A stretch of 64,000 bases of DNA from Alteromonas_E sp965248545 (GCA_965248545.1 OZ252110.1:1488001-1552000); one strand, 5' to 3'; shown: positions 31,908-40,055, counted from the stretch's first letter. Notes: generated by a model not told the origin, from the letters alone. Program-made: numbers and translations.

Positions 31908-31922
31908 TGTAATTTAATTACA
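31908..31922. promoter_or_regulatory. HexR-like palindrome upstream of Spot 42
   Basis: TGTAATTTAATTACA is a perfect 15-bp palindrome centred about 51 bp before the inferred spf start. As I recall the reported HexR operator of Shewanella and relatives (TGTAATWWWATTACA), it matches exactly. The spacing does not fit CRP, which controls spf in E. coli. Confidence 0.5.
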
Positions 31923-31930
31923 GAAAAAGC

Positions 31931-31958
31931 TTGAAATCCTCTGATATTCAAATACACT
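31931..31958 (+). promoter_or_regulatory. Spot 42 promoter
   Basis: TTGAAA (31931-31936) is 16 bp from TACACT (31953-31958); the conserved RNA 5' end starts at 31966, 8 nt on. Confidence 0.6.
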
Positions 31959-31965
31959 TGTTGAT

Positions 31966-32038
31966 GTAGGGTACAGAGGTTAACAGTTTGTGTTTCAACC
32001 TTTGCTTTAACCCCAGCGCATGTCGCTGGGGTTTTTTT
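31966..32038 (+). ncRNA. spf: Spot 42 small RNA
   Basis: Hfq-dependent regulatory RNA that represses secondary carbon-use genes in Enterobacteria. The 5' end GTAGGGTACAGAGGT is identical to the conserved E. coli Spot 42 start, and the position between polA and engB (yihA) is the classic one. A strong terminator closes it: 32011-32018 CCCCAGCG with 32023-32030 CGCTGGGG, then T7. At about 73 nt it is shorter than the 109-nt E. coli RNA; the middle hairpin region is lost. Confidence 0.85.
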
Positions 32039-32124
32039 ATGCCTTTTGAAAAAAATTTTGAACTTTCTTGAAACGCAGGACTCTGACTTATCGGTTTTTG
32101 TGTGTTTTCTCTGAAGTCCTGTTG

Positions 32125-32150
32125 CCCCGCGCTTGTCGCGGGGTTTTTTT
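32125..32150 (+). terminator. Second terminator hairpin after Spot 42, a near copy of the first
   Basis: 32125-32131 CCCCGCG pairs with 32137-32143 CGCGGGG and is followed by T7 and ATGC, very like the spf terminator 110 bp earlier. It meets the stop of engB on the other strand. Either a backup terminator or the end of a second small RNA. Confidence 0.7.
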
Positions 32151-32757
32151 ATGCTTGCTCAGAATCCAACGCCAACCACTCGGTTAATGTTCTTTCCAAA
32201 TCATTTAGACCGAGTCGATTCAACGACGAAAACGTTTTGACCGTCACATCCCCACAAAAAGCCAGCGCCGCTTCTTGCATGAACAATAATTGTTGTTTTC
32301 TTTTACCGCTTTTGAGTTTATCCGCTTTAGTCAACAGAGCTAGGACTGGAATGTTTGCTTCAACGGCCCAGTGAATCAGCTCCTGGTCGAGGTCTTTAAA
32401 TGGATGACGAATATCCATCAATACCACTAGCCCCTTTAAGGACTTACGCTGTTGTAAATATTCTCCCAGCGCTCTTTGCCACTTCTTTTTCATTTCCAAA
32501 GGTACTTTGGCATAACCGTAACCGGGTAGATCAACAAGTCGGCGCTGTTCGTCCAACTCAAACACATTGATCATCTGTGTACGTCCTGGCGTTTTACTGG
32601 TGCGCGCGAGGTTTTTCTGACGGGTGAGCGTATTGAGTGCGCTACTCTTCCCCGCATTTGAGCGTCCTGCAAACGCAACTTCAATTCCTTTATCTGCACC
32701 TAAGTGACGAATATCAGGTGCGCTAGTTGCGAATTTTGCTTTGGTAAAATATGTCAT
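32149..32757 (-). CDS. engB: Ribosome biogenesis GTPase EngB (YihA/YsxC)
   Basis: Essential-type GTPase for assembly of the large ribosomal subunit. 202 residues (E. coli 210). G1 AGRSNAGKSS near 31-40, G3 DLPGYG near 76-81 and G4 TKAD near 145 are intact. The polA-spf-engB order matches E. coli. The stop codon coincides with the T-run of the terminator on the opposite strand. Confidence 0.96.
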   Translation of the reverse strand: MTYFTKAKFATSAPDIRHLGADKGIEVAFAGRSNAGKSSALNTLTRQKNLARTSKTPGRTQMINVFELDEQRRLVDLPGYGYAKVPLEMKKKWQRALGEYLQQRKSLKGLVVLMDIRHPFKDLDQELIHWAVEANIPVLALLTKADKLKSGKRKQQLLFMQEAALAFCGDVTVKTFSSLNRLGLNDLERTLTEWLALDSEQA

Positions 32758-32930
32758 TGTGTTTCCACGTTTAAAGCAACAATAAGATCGTTTCTGTTCA
32801 GACCTTGGTCTATGTAACGAATAAATCTGTACTATTTATGCGTGAATAGGTTTTTCTGACGAGTGAAACGTGTAAAATATGAATGTTATCACGCTTTTAA
32901 GATAACAATTTAATCTGGAAGAAATGATCT

Positions 32931-33566
32931 ATGAAAAGATTTGGTTTGTTATTTTGTGTTGCATTACTTGCAACTGGTGCAACTCATGCCCAAGCAACCT
33001 CTGCGGGCGACCCTGAAGCAGGGAAAGCAAAATCAGCCGCCTGTGCTGCTTGCCATGGAGTAGATGGCAATAGCATGATCGACATGAACCCGAAAATTGC
33101 GGGTCAACACGCAGGTTACTTAGCGAAGCAGTTAACTGAGTTTAAATTGGCATCGCAAACGGGTGGTGCGGAAGGTAGAAACAACGCTGTAATGAACGGT
33201 TTTGCAGCAGGTCTATCTGAGCAGGATATTTTAGACCTCGCCGCATACTTCTCAAGTCAAGAGATGAGCGCAGGTGAAACGCCTGAAGATAAGGTTGAAG
33301 CAGGTGCTGCGCTATACCGCGGTGGTGACGCCGAGCGAGGCATTACGGCTTGTATCGCGTGTCATGGACCAAAAGGCAACGGTATGGAATTAGCGGGTTT
33401 CCCTGATGTAAGCGGCCAACATGCAACTTACACCAAAACTCAGTTAGAAATGTTCCGTTCTGGTGGTAGAGCTAACGACTTAAACGGCATGATGCGTGAC
33501 ATTGCGCAGCGTTTAACAGATGAAGACATCGAAATTTTGTCTCATTATCTCAGTGGCTTACACTAA
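32931..33566 (+). CDS. Diheme cytochrome c4
   Basis: Periplasmic electron carrier to terminal oxidases. 211 residues with a signal peptide (to about ATHAQA, residue 22). Two heme sites CAACH (38-42) and CIACH (141-145) each head a cytochrome c domain, the two-lobe form of c4. Distal methionine ligands are probably in VMNGFAAGLS and LNGMMRDIA. A c4 gene beside engB is common in Shewanella, Pseudomonas and relatives. Confidence 0.93.
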   Translation: MKRFGLLFCVALLATGATHAQATSAGDPEAGKAKSAACAACHGVDGNSMIDMNPKIAGQHAGYLAKQLTEFKLASQTGGAEGRNNAVMNGFAAGLSEQDILDLAAYFSSQEMSAGETPEDKVEAGAALYRGGDAERGITACIACHGPKGNGMELAGFPDVSGQHATYTKTQLEMFRSGGRANDLNGMMRDIAQRLTDEDIEILSHYLSGLH

Positions 33567-33602
33567 AAACGTCAAAAAATTGTCATAAAATTTGTAAAAA
33601 AG

Positions 33603-33630
33603 TTGTAATAAATAATTTTTGCTGTATTCT
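33603..33630 (+). promoter_or_regulatory. Putative promoter of the GGA-rich RNA
   Basis: TTGTAA (33603-33608) is 16 bp from TATTCT (33625-33630). The surroundings are very A/T-rich. It would start RNA near 33637. Moderate consensus match only. Confidence 0.4.
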
Positions 33631-33636
33631 ACTTTG

Positions 33637-33883
33637 CAAATTCAAACAAGTACTTTTGTCGGCGAACAACAATAACAACACGACAGAATGCTTTTTGAAG
33701 CTCATTGGACGATAAAATAAAGCGCCAGGATGGCCAGAAAATAAAATAACACTCTGTTAACAAAAACAATAAGTAGAGTGTCCTAGGAAGGGATCAAGCA
33801 CATAGATGTGCACAATGGGAGAAGTGTCAACAGACACTCATAAACAAGGTGAAAGCGTTATGCTCTCACCTTTTTTCTTTTTT
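33637..33883 (+). ncRNA. Structured GGA-rich RNA, candidate CsrC/RsmY-type CsrA sponge
   Basis: No reading frame with a start site fits, but a row of hairpins is visible: 33654-33661 with 33681-33688; a loop AGGAT closed by GCC/GGC at 33724-33734; 33749-33755 ACACTCT with 33775-33781 AGAGTGT; GCACAT/ATGTGC at 33798-33811; AGTGTC/GACACT at 33823-33838; and a terminator 33846-33852 with 33866-33872 followed by T-rich sequence. Five GGA motifs lie mostly in loops or linkers (33707, 33728, 33786, 33791, 33818). In E. coli csrC lies between yihA (engB) and yihI; here the RNA is in the same interval (engB, cytochrome c4, RNA, methyltransferase, yihI). It could also be a leader of the next gene. Confidence 0.55.
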
Positions 33884-33894
33884 GGCTTACCTAA

Positions 33895-34533
33895 ATGCAC
33901 TGTCCTCTCTGTCAGCACACCGACTGTTCTGATTTTCTACAAGACAAACGCCGCAAATACTTACATTGTCACAATTGCGACCTCGTCTTCGTTGAACCAC
34001 AGTACAGACCGTCGCCATTAATAGAAAAGCAAGAATATGACTTACATCAGAATTCCAGCGAAGACACCGGTTATTTGGCTTTTCTCAATCGGGCTCGCGC
34101 GCCACTGATTGAGGCTGTTCCTTCACCTGCAACAGGCTTGGATTACGGGAGTGGCCCAAATCCTGTGCTTGCTCAGTGGTTATCAGAAGATGGTTATGAT
34201 ATGCAATACTTTGATGCGTTTTACGCGTCAAAGCCTATATGCGTGCCCGAGACAGGATTCGACTTCATTATCAGTACCGAAGCAATCGAGCATTTTCATG
34301 CACCGCATGTAGAATGGCGACTTTGGATGGAGTGGCTGGCCGCCGATGGTGTGCTCGTGATCATGACTAAGCGTTGGTTAGATCTTGAGCGTTTCAGTCG
34401 CTGGCACTACAAAAACGATTTAACCCATGTGAGTTTCTTTCATGAGAGAACCTTCGAATACTTGGCCGCTCGATATGGATTCTCGCTCAAACTGATAAGC
34501 AATGATGTGGTAATGATGCAGCGAACGCGTTAA
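33895..34533 (+). CDS. SAM-dependent methyltransferase with N-terminal zinc finger
   Basis: 212 residues. CPLC (3-6) and CHNC (25-28) make a zinc-ribbon-like head; then a class I methyltransferase core with motif I LDYGSGPNP near 79-87 and the acidic segment FIISTEAIEHFH near 122. Substrate unknown. The ATG lies only 11 bp after the T-rich end of the preceding terminator and has no clear ribosome site, so it is expressed either by read-through or from a poorly visible promoter. Homologues sit next to yihI in related genomes as I recall. Confidence 0.8.
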   Translation: MHCPLCQHTDCSDFLQDKRRKYLHCHNCDLVFVEPQYRPSPLIEKQEYDLHQNSSEDTGYLAFLNRARAPLIEAVPSPATGLDYGSGPNPVLAQWLSEDGYDMQYFDAFYASKPICVPETGFDFIISTEAIEHFHAPHVEWRLWMEWLAADGVLVIMTKRWLDLERFSRWHYKNDLTHVSFFHERTFEYLAARYGFSLKLISNDVVMMQRTR

Positions 34534-34575
34534 ACGATTATAATTGGGGCATATAATCCCATTAACAGAAGCAAA

Positions 34576-35088
34576 ATGGCTCGCGCAAAAAAATCACGCA
34601 AAGGTGGCCCAATTGGTGTCGCAAAGGTATCTAACGAGAATACCTCAAAAACCAAAAAGTCCCCGGCCCCACCTCGATCAAAGAAGAAAAAAGGCAACAC
34701 TCCTGGCAGTCGCCATAGTGAATCAGACAAAAAAAATAACCTTGTGCATTCGAAAGTCGCACAGGACAAGCGCATTGGTAGTAAAAAGCCGATTCAGCTA
34801 GTAGTCGACACCCAGAAACCCAAGAGCACTATTAGTAAACGCAAATACGCCACCCCAGCACAAGAGTTAGCAGCATTAGAAGCTAACTCACGTTTCAATG
34901 AGCTTCTCGATCAATTAGACGAAGGGTTGCCCTTATCTATCGAAAATCAACAATGGTTAGACGCCCAATTAGCGAGGCATAAAGTCCTGTGTGATTTACT
35001 GGGTATCAAAGAAGACGCGGAAGACGAACAGGAAGATGATCCTTTTGCTCAACTCGACGCTATTCGTTTAGACGATTTCGAAAACTAA
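34576..35088 (+). CDS. yihI: YihI, Der GTPase activator
   Basis: Stimulates GTP hydrolysis by Der (EngA), a ribosome-assembly GTPase. 170 residues (E. coli 169). The N-terminal half is highly basic and disordered (MARAKKSRKGGPIG, KKKKGNTPGSRH); the C-terminal half is acidic and helical (LEANSRFNELLDQLDEGLPLS.. EDEQEDDPF), the known two-part layout. It keeps the engB-yihI association of E. coli. Confidence 0.92.
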   Translation: MARAKKSRKGGPIGVAKVSNENTSKTKKSPAPPRSKKKKGNTPGSRHSESDKKNNLVHSKVAQDKRIGSKKPIQLVVDTQKPKSTISKRKYATPAQELAALEANSRFNELLDQLDEGLPLSIENQQWLDAQLARHKVLCDLLGIKEDAEDEQEDDPFAQLDAIRLDDFEN

Positions 35089-35093
35089 AGATT

Positions 35094-35534
35094 ATGCAAC
35101 TAACACTTATTATTCTGGGATTGGTGATAATCGCGGGCTTGGGGTTTTACGCCGGTAAATTGTTGTTTCAGTTAAAGCAGCAAACGCAGAAACAGACTGA
35201 GGCGAGAAATAAGCGGATCGCTAATATTACCGAAAGTATTCAGACAATCGCTCTTGCGATGGAACAGCAACAGTGTGATTTGTCCGAGGGCGTAATCCGG
35301 ATTTGTAATCTACTCGATGCTATCCCTGTATTACCCCAACCGAATTATGCACTCGAATACCCAGCAGTGTATGAACTGTATGCGAAAATTCGCCATTTTC
35401 CGACACATGACGCACGCAATGCTCTGACTAAGCAAGAAAGAAGACGGCAAGACAAAGAGCGCGAGGAAATTGAATCACAATTTGAAAGCGACATAATCAA
35501 AGAAGTGGGCAGACTGAAGTCCTTATCGGTTTAA
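35094..35534 (+). CDS. DUF2489 membrane-anchored protein
   Basis: 146 residues. Residues 1-20 are one membrane helix (LTLIILGLVIIAGLGFYAG), followed by a basic, charged cytoplasmic domain with EARNKRIANITESIQTIALAMEQQQCDLSEGVIRI, the DUF2489 block. Function unknown. It starts 5 bp after yihI, as in Vibrio and Shewanella, so one transcript is likely. It is convergent with tag. Confidence 0.82.
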   Translation: MQLTLIILGLVIIAGLGFYAGKLLFQLKQQTQKQTEARNKRIANITESIQTIALAMEQQQCDLSEGVIRICNLLDAIPVLPQPNYALEYPAVYELYAKIRHFPTHDARNALTKQERRRQDKEREEIESQFESDIIKEVGRLKSLSV

Positions 35535-35536
35535 GT

Positions 35537-36130
35537 CTATTGTCGAGCCAAGGCGACCGTCTCCGCATAACAATGGCAGTCCGTAGTGTGGTCGTTCACC
35601 ATTCCCACAGCTTGCATAAATGCATAGCAAATGGTGCTACCAACAAAATTGAAGCCTGCTTTTTTCAGCGCCTTTGACATGGCATCTGATGCCGGAGACG
35701 TCGCCGGTACTTGGCTGATCTTGTCCCATTGGTTCACTACTGTTACGTGGTCTGTAAACTGCCAAATGAAATCAGTAAATGATTGCTGTTCGCTGACTTT
35801 TAAGAATGCGTGCGCATTGCGAATAATGGATTTAATTTTCAGTCTATTTCTAACGATGCCTTTGTCCTGCATTAACCGCTCTACATCAGCATCAGTAAAT
35901 TGCACTATCTTCGTCGCATCAAAATTGTGGAATGCACGCTCATAGTTATCCTGCTTCTGTAAAATGGTGAACCAACTTAAACCAGCTTGTTGACCATCCA
36001 AGCACAATTTAGCGAATAACTCCTGCGCATCTACCACCGGCCTTCCCCATACATTGTCGTGATAAGACTGATACAACGGATGAGAAGACACCCAACCGCA
36101 GCGAATTGGTTGATTAATATCGTCAGACAT
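35537..36130 (-). CDS. tag: DNA-3-methyladenine glycosylase I
   Basis: Excises 3-methyladenine from alkylated DNA. 197 residues (E. coli 187). Zinc-binding residues at the N-terminus are in RCGW and, at the C-terminus, in VNDHTTDCHCY; the active region has DNVWGRPV, FAKLCLDGQQAGLSWFTIL and the KKAGFNFVGSTICYAFMQAVGMVNDH block. I start at ATG 36130, spaced 6 nt from AAGGAA; a GTG one codon earlier is too close. Only 2 bp from the convergent DUF2489 gene. Confidence 0.95.
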   Translation of the reverse strand: MSDDINQPIRCGWVSSHPLYQSYHDNVWGRPVVDAQELFAKLCLDGQQAGLSWFTILQKQDNYERAFHNFDATKIVQFTDADVERLMQDKGIVRNRLKIKSIIRNAHAFLKVSEQQSFTDFIWQFTDHVTVVNQWDKISQVPATSPASDAMSKALKKAGFNFVGSTICYAFMQAVGMVNDHTTDCHCYAETVALARQ

Positions 36131-36224
36131 CACGATTTCCTTGCTTTTGGGCTACTTTCGTAGCGGTTGAAAATGTATACTATGCCACTTTATTTTACTT
36201 TCGCCATTAAACGTTATTGGTAGT

Positions 36225-37130
36225 ATGCAGAAATACGACATAAAAACCTTTCAAGGCCTTATTTTAGCCTTACAAGACTTTTGGGCGCGCCAAGGTTGCG
36301 TGATTATTCAACCTCTCGATATGGAAGTTGGTGCAGGTACATTTCACCCGATGACCTTCTTGCGCTCACTCGGACCAGAGCCAATCAGTAGTGCTTATGT
36401 CCAACCGTGCCGCAGACCTACCGATGGCCGTTATGGTGAAAACCCAAATCGCCTTCAGCACTATTATCAATTTCAGGTCATGTTGAAACCGTCCCCGGAC
36501 AATATCCAGGAATTGTATTTGGATTCTTTGCGCGAACTTGGATTCGATCCACTCGTGCATGATATTCGTTTTGTTGAGGACAACTGGGAATCTCCAACAC
36601 TTGGTGCATGGGGATTGGGCTGGGAAGTATGGCTTAACGGTATGGAAGTCACCCAGTTTACTTACTTCCAGCAAGTGGGTGGCCTTGAGTGTAAACCCGT
36701 TACCGGCGAAATCACCTACGGTTTAGAGCGCCTAGCCATGTATATTCAAGGTGTCGATAGTATCTATGACCTTGTATGGACAAACGGACCTATGGGTACA
36801 GTGACATACGGTGATGTGTTCCATCAAAACGAAGTAGAGCAGTCGACTTATAATTTTGAATACGCCAATGTCGAAACTCTGTTTCAGGATTTCGATAACT
36901 GCGAAAAGGCGAGCCAAATGCTCATTGAGCAAGGGTTAGCTTTACCTGCTTACGAGCAAGTAATGAAAGCATCACATGCATTCAATTTGCTGGATGCGCG
37001 TCACGCAATATCAGTGACAGAAAGACAACGCTACATTTTGCGCGTGCGCAGTTTAGCAAAAGCCTGTGCTGAACAATATTATGCCAGCCGAGAAGCGCTC
37101 GGTTTCCCCATGTGCCAGAAGGAGCAGTAG
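36225..37130 (+). CDS. glyQ: Glycyl-tRNA synthetase alpha chain
   Basis: Catalytic chain of the heterotetrameric bacterial GlyRS. 301 residues (E. coli 303). The MQKYDIKTFQGLILALQDFWARQGC start and the class II motif 2 region with YVQPCRRPTDGRYGENPNRLQHYYQFQV are intact. It precedes glyS by 2 bp. Confidence 0.97.
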   Translation: MQKYDIKTFQGLILALQDFWARQGCVIIQPLDMEVGAGTFHPMTFLRSLGPEPISSAYVQPCRRPTDGRYGENPNRLQHYYQFQVMLKPSPDNIQELYLDSLRELGFDPLVHDIRFVEDNWESPTLGAWGLGWEVWLNGMEVTQFTYFQQVGGLECKPVTGEITYGLERLAMYIQGVDSIYDLVWTNGPMGTVTYGDVFHQNEVEQSTYNFEYANVETLFQDFDNCEKASQMLIEQGLALPAYEQVMKASHAFNLLDARHAISVTERQRYILRVRSLAKACAEQYYASREALGFPMCQKEQ

Positions 37131-37132
37131 TT

Positions 37133-39211
37133 ATGCGCACAGAAACCTTACTCGTAGAAATTGGTACCGAGGAGCTACCACCAAAGGCACTGAAATCTTT
37201 GGCAGAGGCATTTGCATCAGGTTTTAAAGGTGCACTGGAAAGTGCCGAGTTAAGTTTTGCTGAAGTATCCTATTTTGCTGCACCACGCAGACTTGCAATA
37301 CAAGTAACGGAGCTTAGCAATCAGCAGCAAGATAAAACCATTGAGAAACGCGGACCTGCAGTCAATGTAGCATTTGACCCAGATGGCAACCCAACTAAAG
37401 CGGCCGAAGGCTGGGCGCGTTCTAATGGGATCACTGTAGCGCAAGCTGAACGGCTTTCTACTGACAAAGGCGAATGGCTACTGCACCGAGCTCACCAAGC
37501 CGGCCAATCAATCGAACAGTTGTTACAGGACTTGGTAGAGAAAGCCCTAGCGAAGCTCCCTATTCCTAAAGTGATGCGTTGGGGGGATTCTGATGCCCAG
37601 TTTATTCGTCCTGTACACACGGTTTGCGCAATGTTTGGTGCAGACTTGGTCGATATTGAAATATTTGGAATTAAGTCTGGCAATCAACTCAATGGTCATC
37701 GCTTCCATGCTACAGCTCCGGTATCTCTATCTCACGCTGAAGAATACGCAACGGCTCTTAAAGCGGCCTATGTAATCGCAGATTTTGCTGCCCGTCGTAA
37801 TAGCATCGCAGAACAGCTTAGTTCCAACGCTAGCGCTCTTTCGCTTGTCGCTGATTATGACGAAGATCTATTAGACGAAATAGCGTCATTAGTAGAGTGG
37901 CCAGTGGTCATGCAAGCGAGCTTCGATAAGGCGTTCCTTGCCGTACCTAAAGAGGCGCTCATCTATACGATGAAGGATGACCAAAAGTACGTTCCATTGC
38001 TGGACCAAAACGGTGAACTATCTTCAACTTTCCTATTCGTATCAAATATTGATAGCCAAGACAAAACCCAGGTGATTCAAGGAAATGAGCGCGTTATCCG
38101 CCCACGGTTGGCTGACGCACAATTCTTTTTTGAAACCGACAAAAAGAATACGCTAGAGTCACGCCTTGAATCCTTGCGCAGCGTAGTGTTTCAAAAACAG
38201 TTGGGCACTCTTGCAGATAAATCTGACCGAATTTCAAACATTGCCGGCAAAATTGCGGCGCAGCTAAACGCCGATGCAAAAGCGGCTCAACGTGCGGGGT
38301 TGTTGTCTAAAACCGACTTGATGACCAATATGGTGATGGAATTCCCCGATGTTCAAGGCGTAATGGGAATGCACTATGCTAACCATGATGGCGAGGACTC
38401 TGTAGTTGCTAATGCGCTATTTGAGCAATACCTACCACGATTCGCTGGCGACATAATCGCCACAAACCCTATTAGCGTAAGTGTCGCACTCGCAGATAAA
38501 CTTGACACGCTAGTCGGTATCTTTGGTATTGGTCAGCTGCCGAAGGGAGATAAAGATCCATTTGCACTTAGAAGAGCAGCAATAGGTGTATTAAGAACCA
38601 TCATCGACAACAACTTGTCCCTCGACTTGGTTGACCTTGTTGAGGCAGCGCATGACACGCTGGTTGACAAGTTAACCAACACCGACTGTAAAACACAGGT
38701 ATTGGATTTCGTACTAAGCCGATTCAATGCAATATACAGTGACCAAGGTATCAGCGCAGACGTAATTCAGGCCGTTGCAAGTAAACGCCCAACAAAACCT
38801 TCAGATTTCGACGCGCGCATAAAGGCAATCGCCGAATTCAAACAGAACAGTGCGGCAGAGTCGCTTGCAGCGGCACATAAGCGCACAGCAAACATCCTTA
38901 ATAAAAATGCACCTGCGACACGTCACCAGTGTGAAGAAGCTATATTAACCCAGACTGAAGAAAAAGATTTGTATTCGGCAATTAAGGTAGTTAAAAAATC
39001 GCTCGCCGCTGAGAGTGAGGCCCGCAGCTATGCTGATGCACTACAAATCATCGCTTCCCTGAAACAGCCTGTCGATGCATTTTTTGAGCATGTAATGGTA
39101 ATGGCTGACGATGAGGCATTAAAAAATAATCGCCTTGGCCTATTAACAGAGCTTAGAGAACTACTCGAAAGTGTCGCCGATATTAGCAAATTGACCGTTA
39201 AGGCAAGTTAA
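37133..39211 (+). CDS. glyS: Glycyl-tRNA synthetase beta chain
   Basis: tRNA-binding chain of GlyRS. 692 residues (E. coli 689) from ATG 37133, which has AAGGAG upstream; the longer frame would begin in glyQ. The start MRTETLLVEIGTEELPPKAL is the family signature; an HD-like domain carries LLSKTDLMTNMVMEFPDVQGVMG. The lipoprotein gene follows 2 bp after the stop. Confidence 0.97.
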   Translation: MRTETLLVEIGTEELPPKALKSLAEAFASGFKGALESAELSFAEVSYFAAPRRLAIQVTELSNQQQDKTIEKRGPAVNVAFDPDGNPTKAAEGWARSNGITVAQAERLSTDKGEWLLHRAHQAGQSIEQLLQDLVEKALAKLPIPKVMRWGDSDAQFIRPVHTVCAMFGADLVDIEIFGIKSGNQLNGHRFHATAPVSLSHAEEYATALKAAYVIADFAARRNSIAEQLSSNASALSLVADYDEDLLDEIASLVEWPVVMQASFDKAFLAVPKEALIYTMKDDQKYVPLLDQNGELSSTFLFVSNIDSQDKTQVIQGNERVIRPRLADAQFFFETDKKNTLESRLESLRSVVFQKQLGTLADKSDRISNIAGKIAAQLNADAKAAQRAGLLSKTDLMTNMVMEFPDVQGVMGMHYANHDGEDSVVANALFEQYLPRFAGDIIATNPISVSVALADKLDTLVGIFGIGQLPKGDKDPFALRRAAIGVLRTIIDNNLSLDLVDLVEAAHDTLVDKLTNTDCKTQVLDFVLSRFNAIYSDQGISADVIQAVASKRPTKPSDFDARIKAIAEFKQNSAAESLAAAHKRTANILNKNAPATRHQCEEAILTQTEEKDLYSAIKVVKKSLAAESEARSYADALQIIASLKQPVDAFFEHVMVMADDEALKNNRLGLLTELRELLESVADISKLTVKAS

Positions 39212-39213
39212 TT

Positions 39214-39672
39214 TTGTTTGCGCTTAAACACCTTAAATCAGCCTTCACAGCGCTACTGTTAGTAGCGCTGTCAGGTTGCTCGACTACTGCAGTTCTCGAC
39301 TCCCTCAAAACTGAACCAACAAAACCTGCGATTGAACTGAGTAGCCTTTATGTTAGAGGGATATTTAATTGGTGGGAAGCGGACACGAATTATCAGTTAA
39401 AACCCATCGGAGCCGATCGTTTTGGTGTTGAGATTTCACTTATTGCAGATGGGCAACCCTACGATTTTAAATTGGCCGACGATGTCTGGACCAATTATAC
39501 CAATTGTGGCGCAGCAGACTTTATTCAGACGATAAGACCTAATAATACCTACGAGTTATATTGTGGTGAAGACTCACAAAATCTCCAATTCACGCCAGAA
39601 GAAACCGGTGACTATTGGATAGTAGTCTACCCAACTAATCGGACGTTATTATTAACTGTTACTCAACGCTAA
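39214..39672 (+). CDS. Small lipoprotein with carbohydrate-binding-like fold
   Basis: 152 residues. The start is a TTG, 2 bp after glyS with AAGGCA upstream. A lipobox LSGC (about residues 19-22) marks a lipoprotein. Residues about 45-150 resemble the immunoglobulin-like N-domains of pullulanase/CBM48 proteins: LYVRGIFNWWEADTNYQL, FGVEISLIADGQPYDFKLADDVWTNY. No catalytic motif. I do not recognise a gene name. Its tie to glyQS is probably only transcriptional. Confidence 0.7.
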   Translation: MFALKHLKSAFTALLLVALSGCSTTAVLDSLKTEPTKPAIELSSLYVRGIFNWWEADTNYQLKPIGADRFGVEISLIADGQPYDFKLADDVWTNYTNCGAADFIQTIRPNNTYELYCGEDSQNLQFTPEETGDYWIVVYPTNRTLLLTVTQR

Positions 39673-39691
39673 CTTCTGGTGGTTTGTGTTT

Positions 39692-39820
39692 TCAGTGTCC
39701 AGAAGAAACCAGCAATCTCCTTCTAGCTGCCCTCACGACATGATGCACCACAGTTTCACCGAAAAATTTACGGTTTTCCTTCCCTGTCGCACCTGTAAAA
39801 ACCAACCATAACTTTTTAAG
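39692..39820 (-). pseudogene. Possible remnant of a universal stress protein C-terminus
   Basis: Within a frame that has no credible start, residues LVFTGATGKENRKFFGETV followed by VHHVVRAARRRLLV resemble the ATP-binding end of UspA-like proteins (GATGx9G[ST]..VxxxAxxxLLV). The region upstream in the frame is not Usp-like and starts inside the gyrB terminator. It is read as a decayed fragment. The rest of 39673-40055 shows only that terminator. Confidence 0.3.
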
Positions 39821-39951
39821 CAATTGATTTGATTGAATAAAATCAAAATTGTCAGTTTGAACAAGTGTATCGAACGTTACTATGTGCAGATTATTTATTC
39901 CGTTGGTGCTTTTCCTGTTATTCGTTAAACGTTTTGCATTCAAAATGACAT

Positions 39952-39982
39952 AAAAAAACAGTGCCAAATGAAGCACCGTTTT
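39952..39982 (-). terminator. gyrB terminator
   Basis: Stem 39957-39965 AAACAGTGC with 39973-39981 GCACCGTTT (one wobble), 7-nt loop, then seven T on the minus strand. It ends the dnaA-dnaN-recF-gyrB transcript about 75 bp after the stop. Confidence 0.8.
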
Positions 39983-40055
39983 TCTCTAACTCACTTAAGT
40001 CTGTAATTTCATCACCAGAAGCTGACGAACACATCTCTCAACGTAATGTTGTCAT

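Noticed and set aside
31908..31922. CRP site upstream of Spot 42
   Set aside because: The palindrome is 15 bp with TGTAA/TTACA arms, whereas CRP needs TGTGA-N6-TCACA.
39692..39976. 94-codon minus-strand frame as an intact gene
   Set aside because: Its start lies inside the gyrB terminator hairpin and there is no ribosome site; only the C-terminal part has any family likeness.
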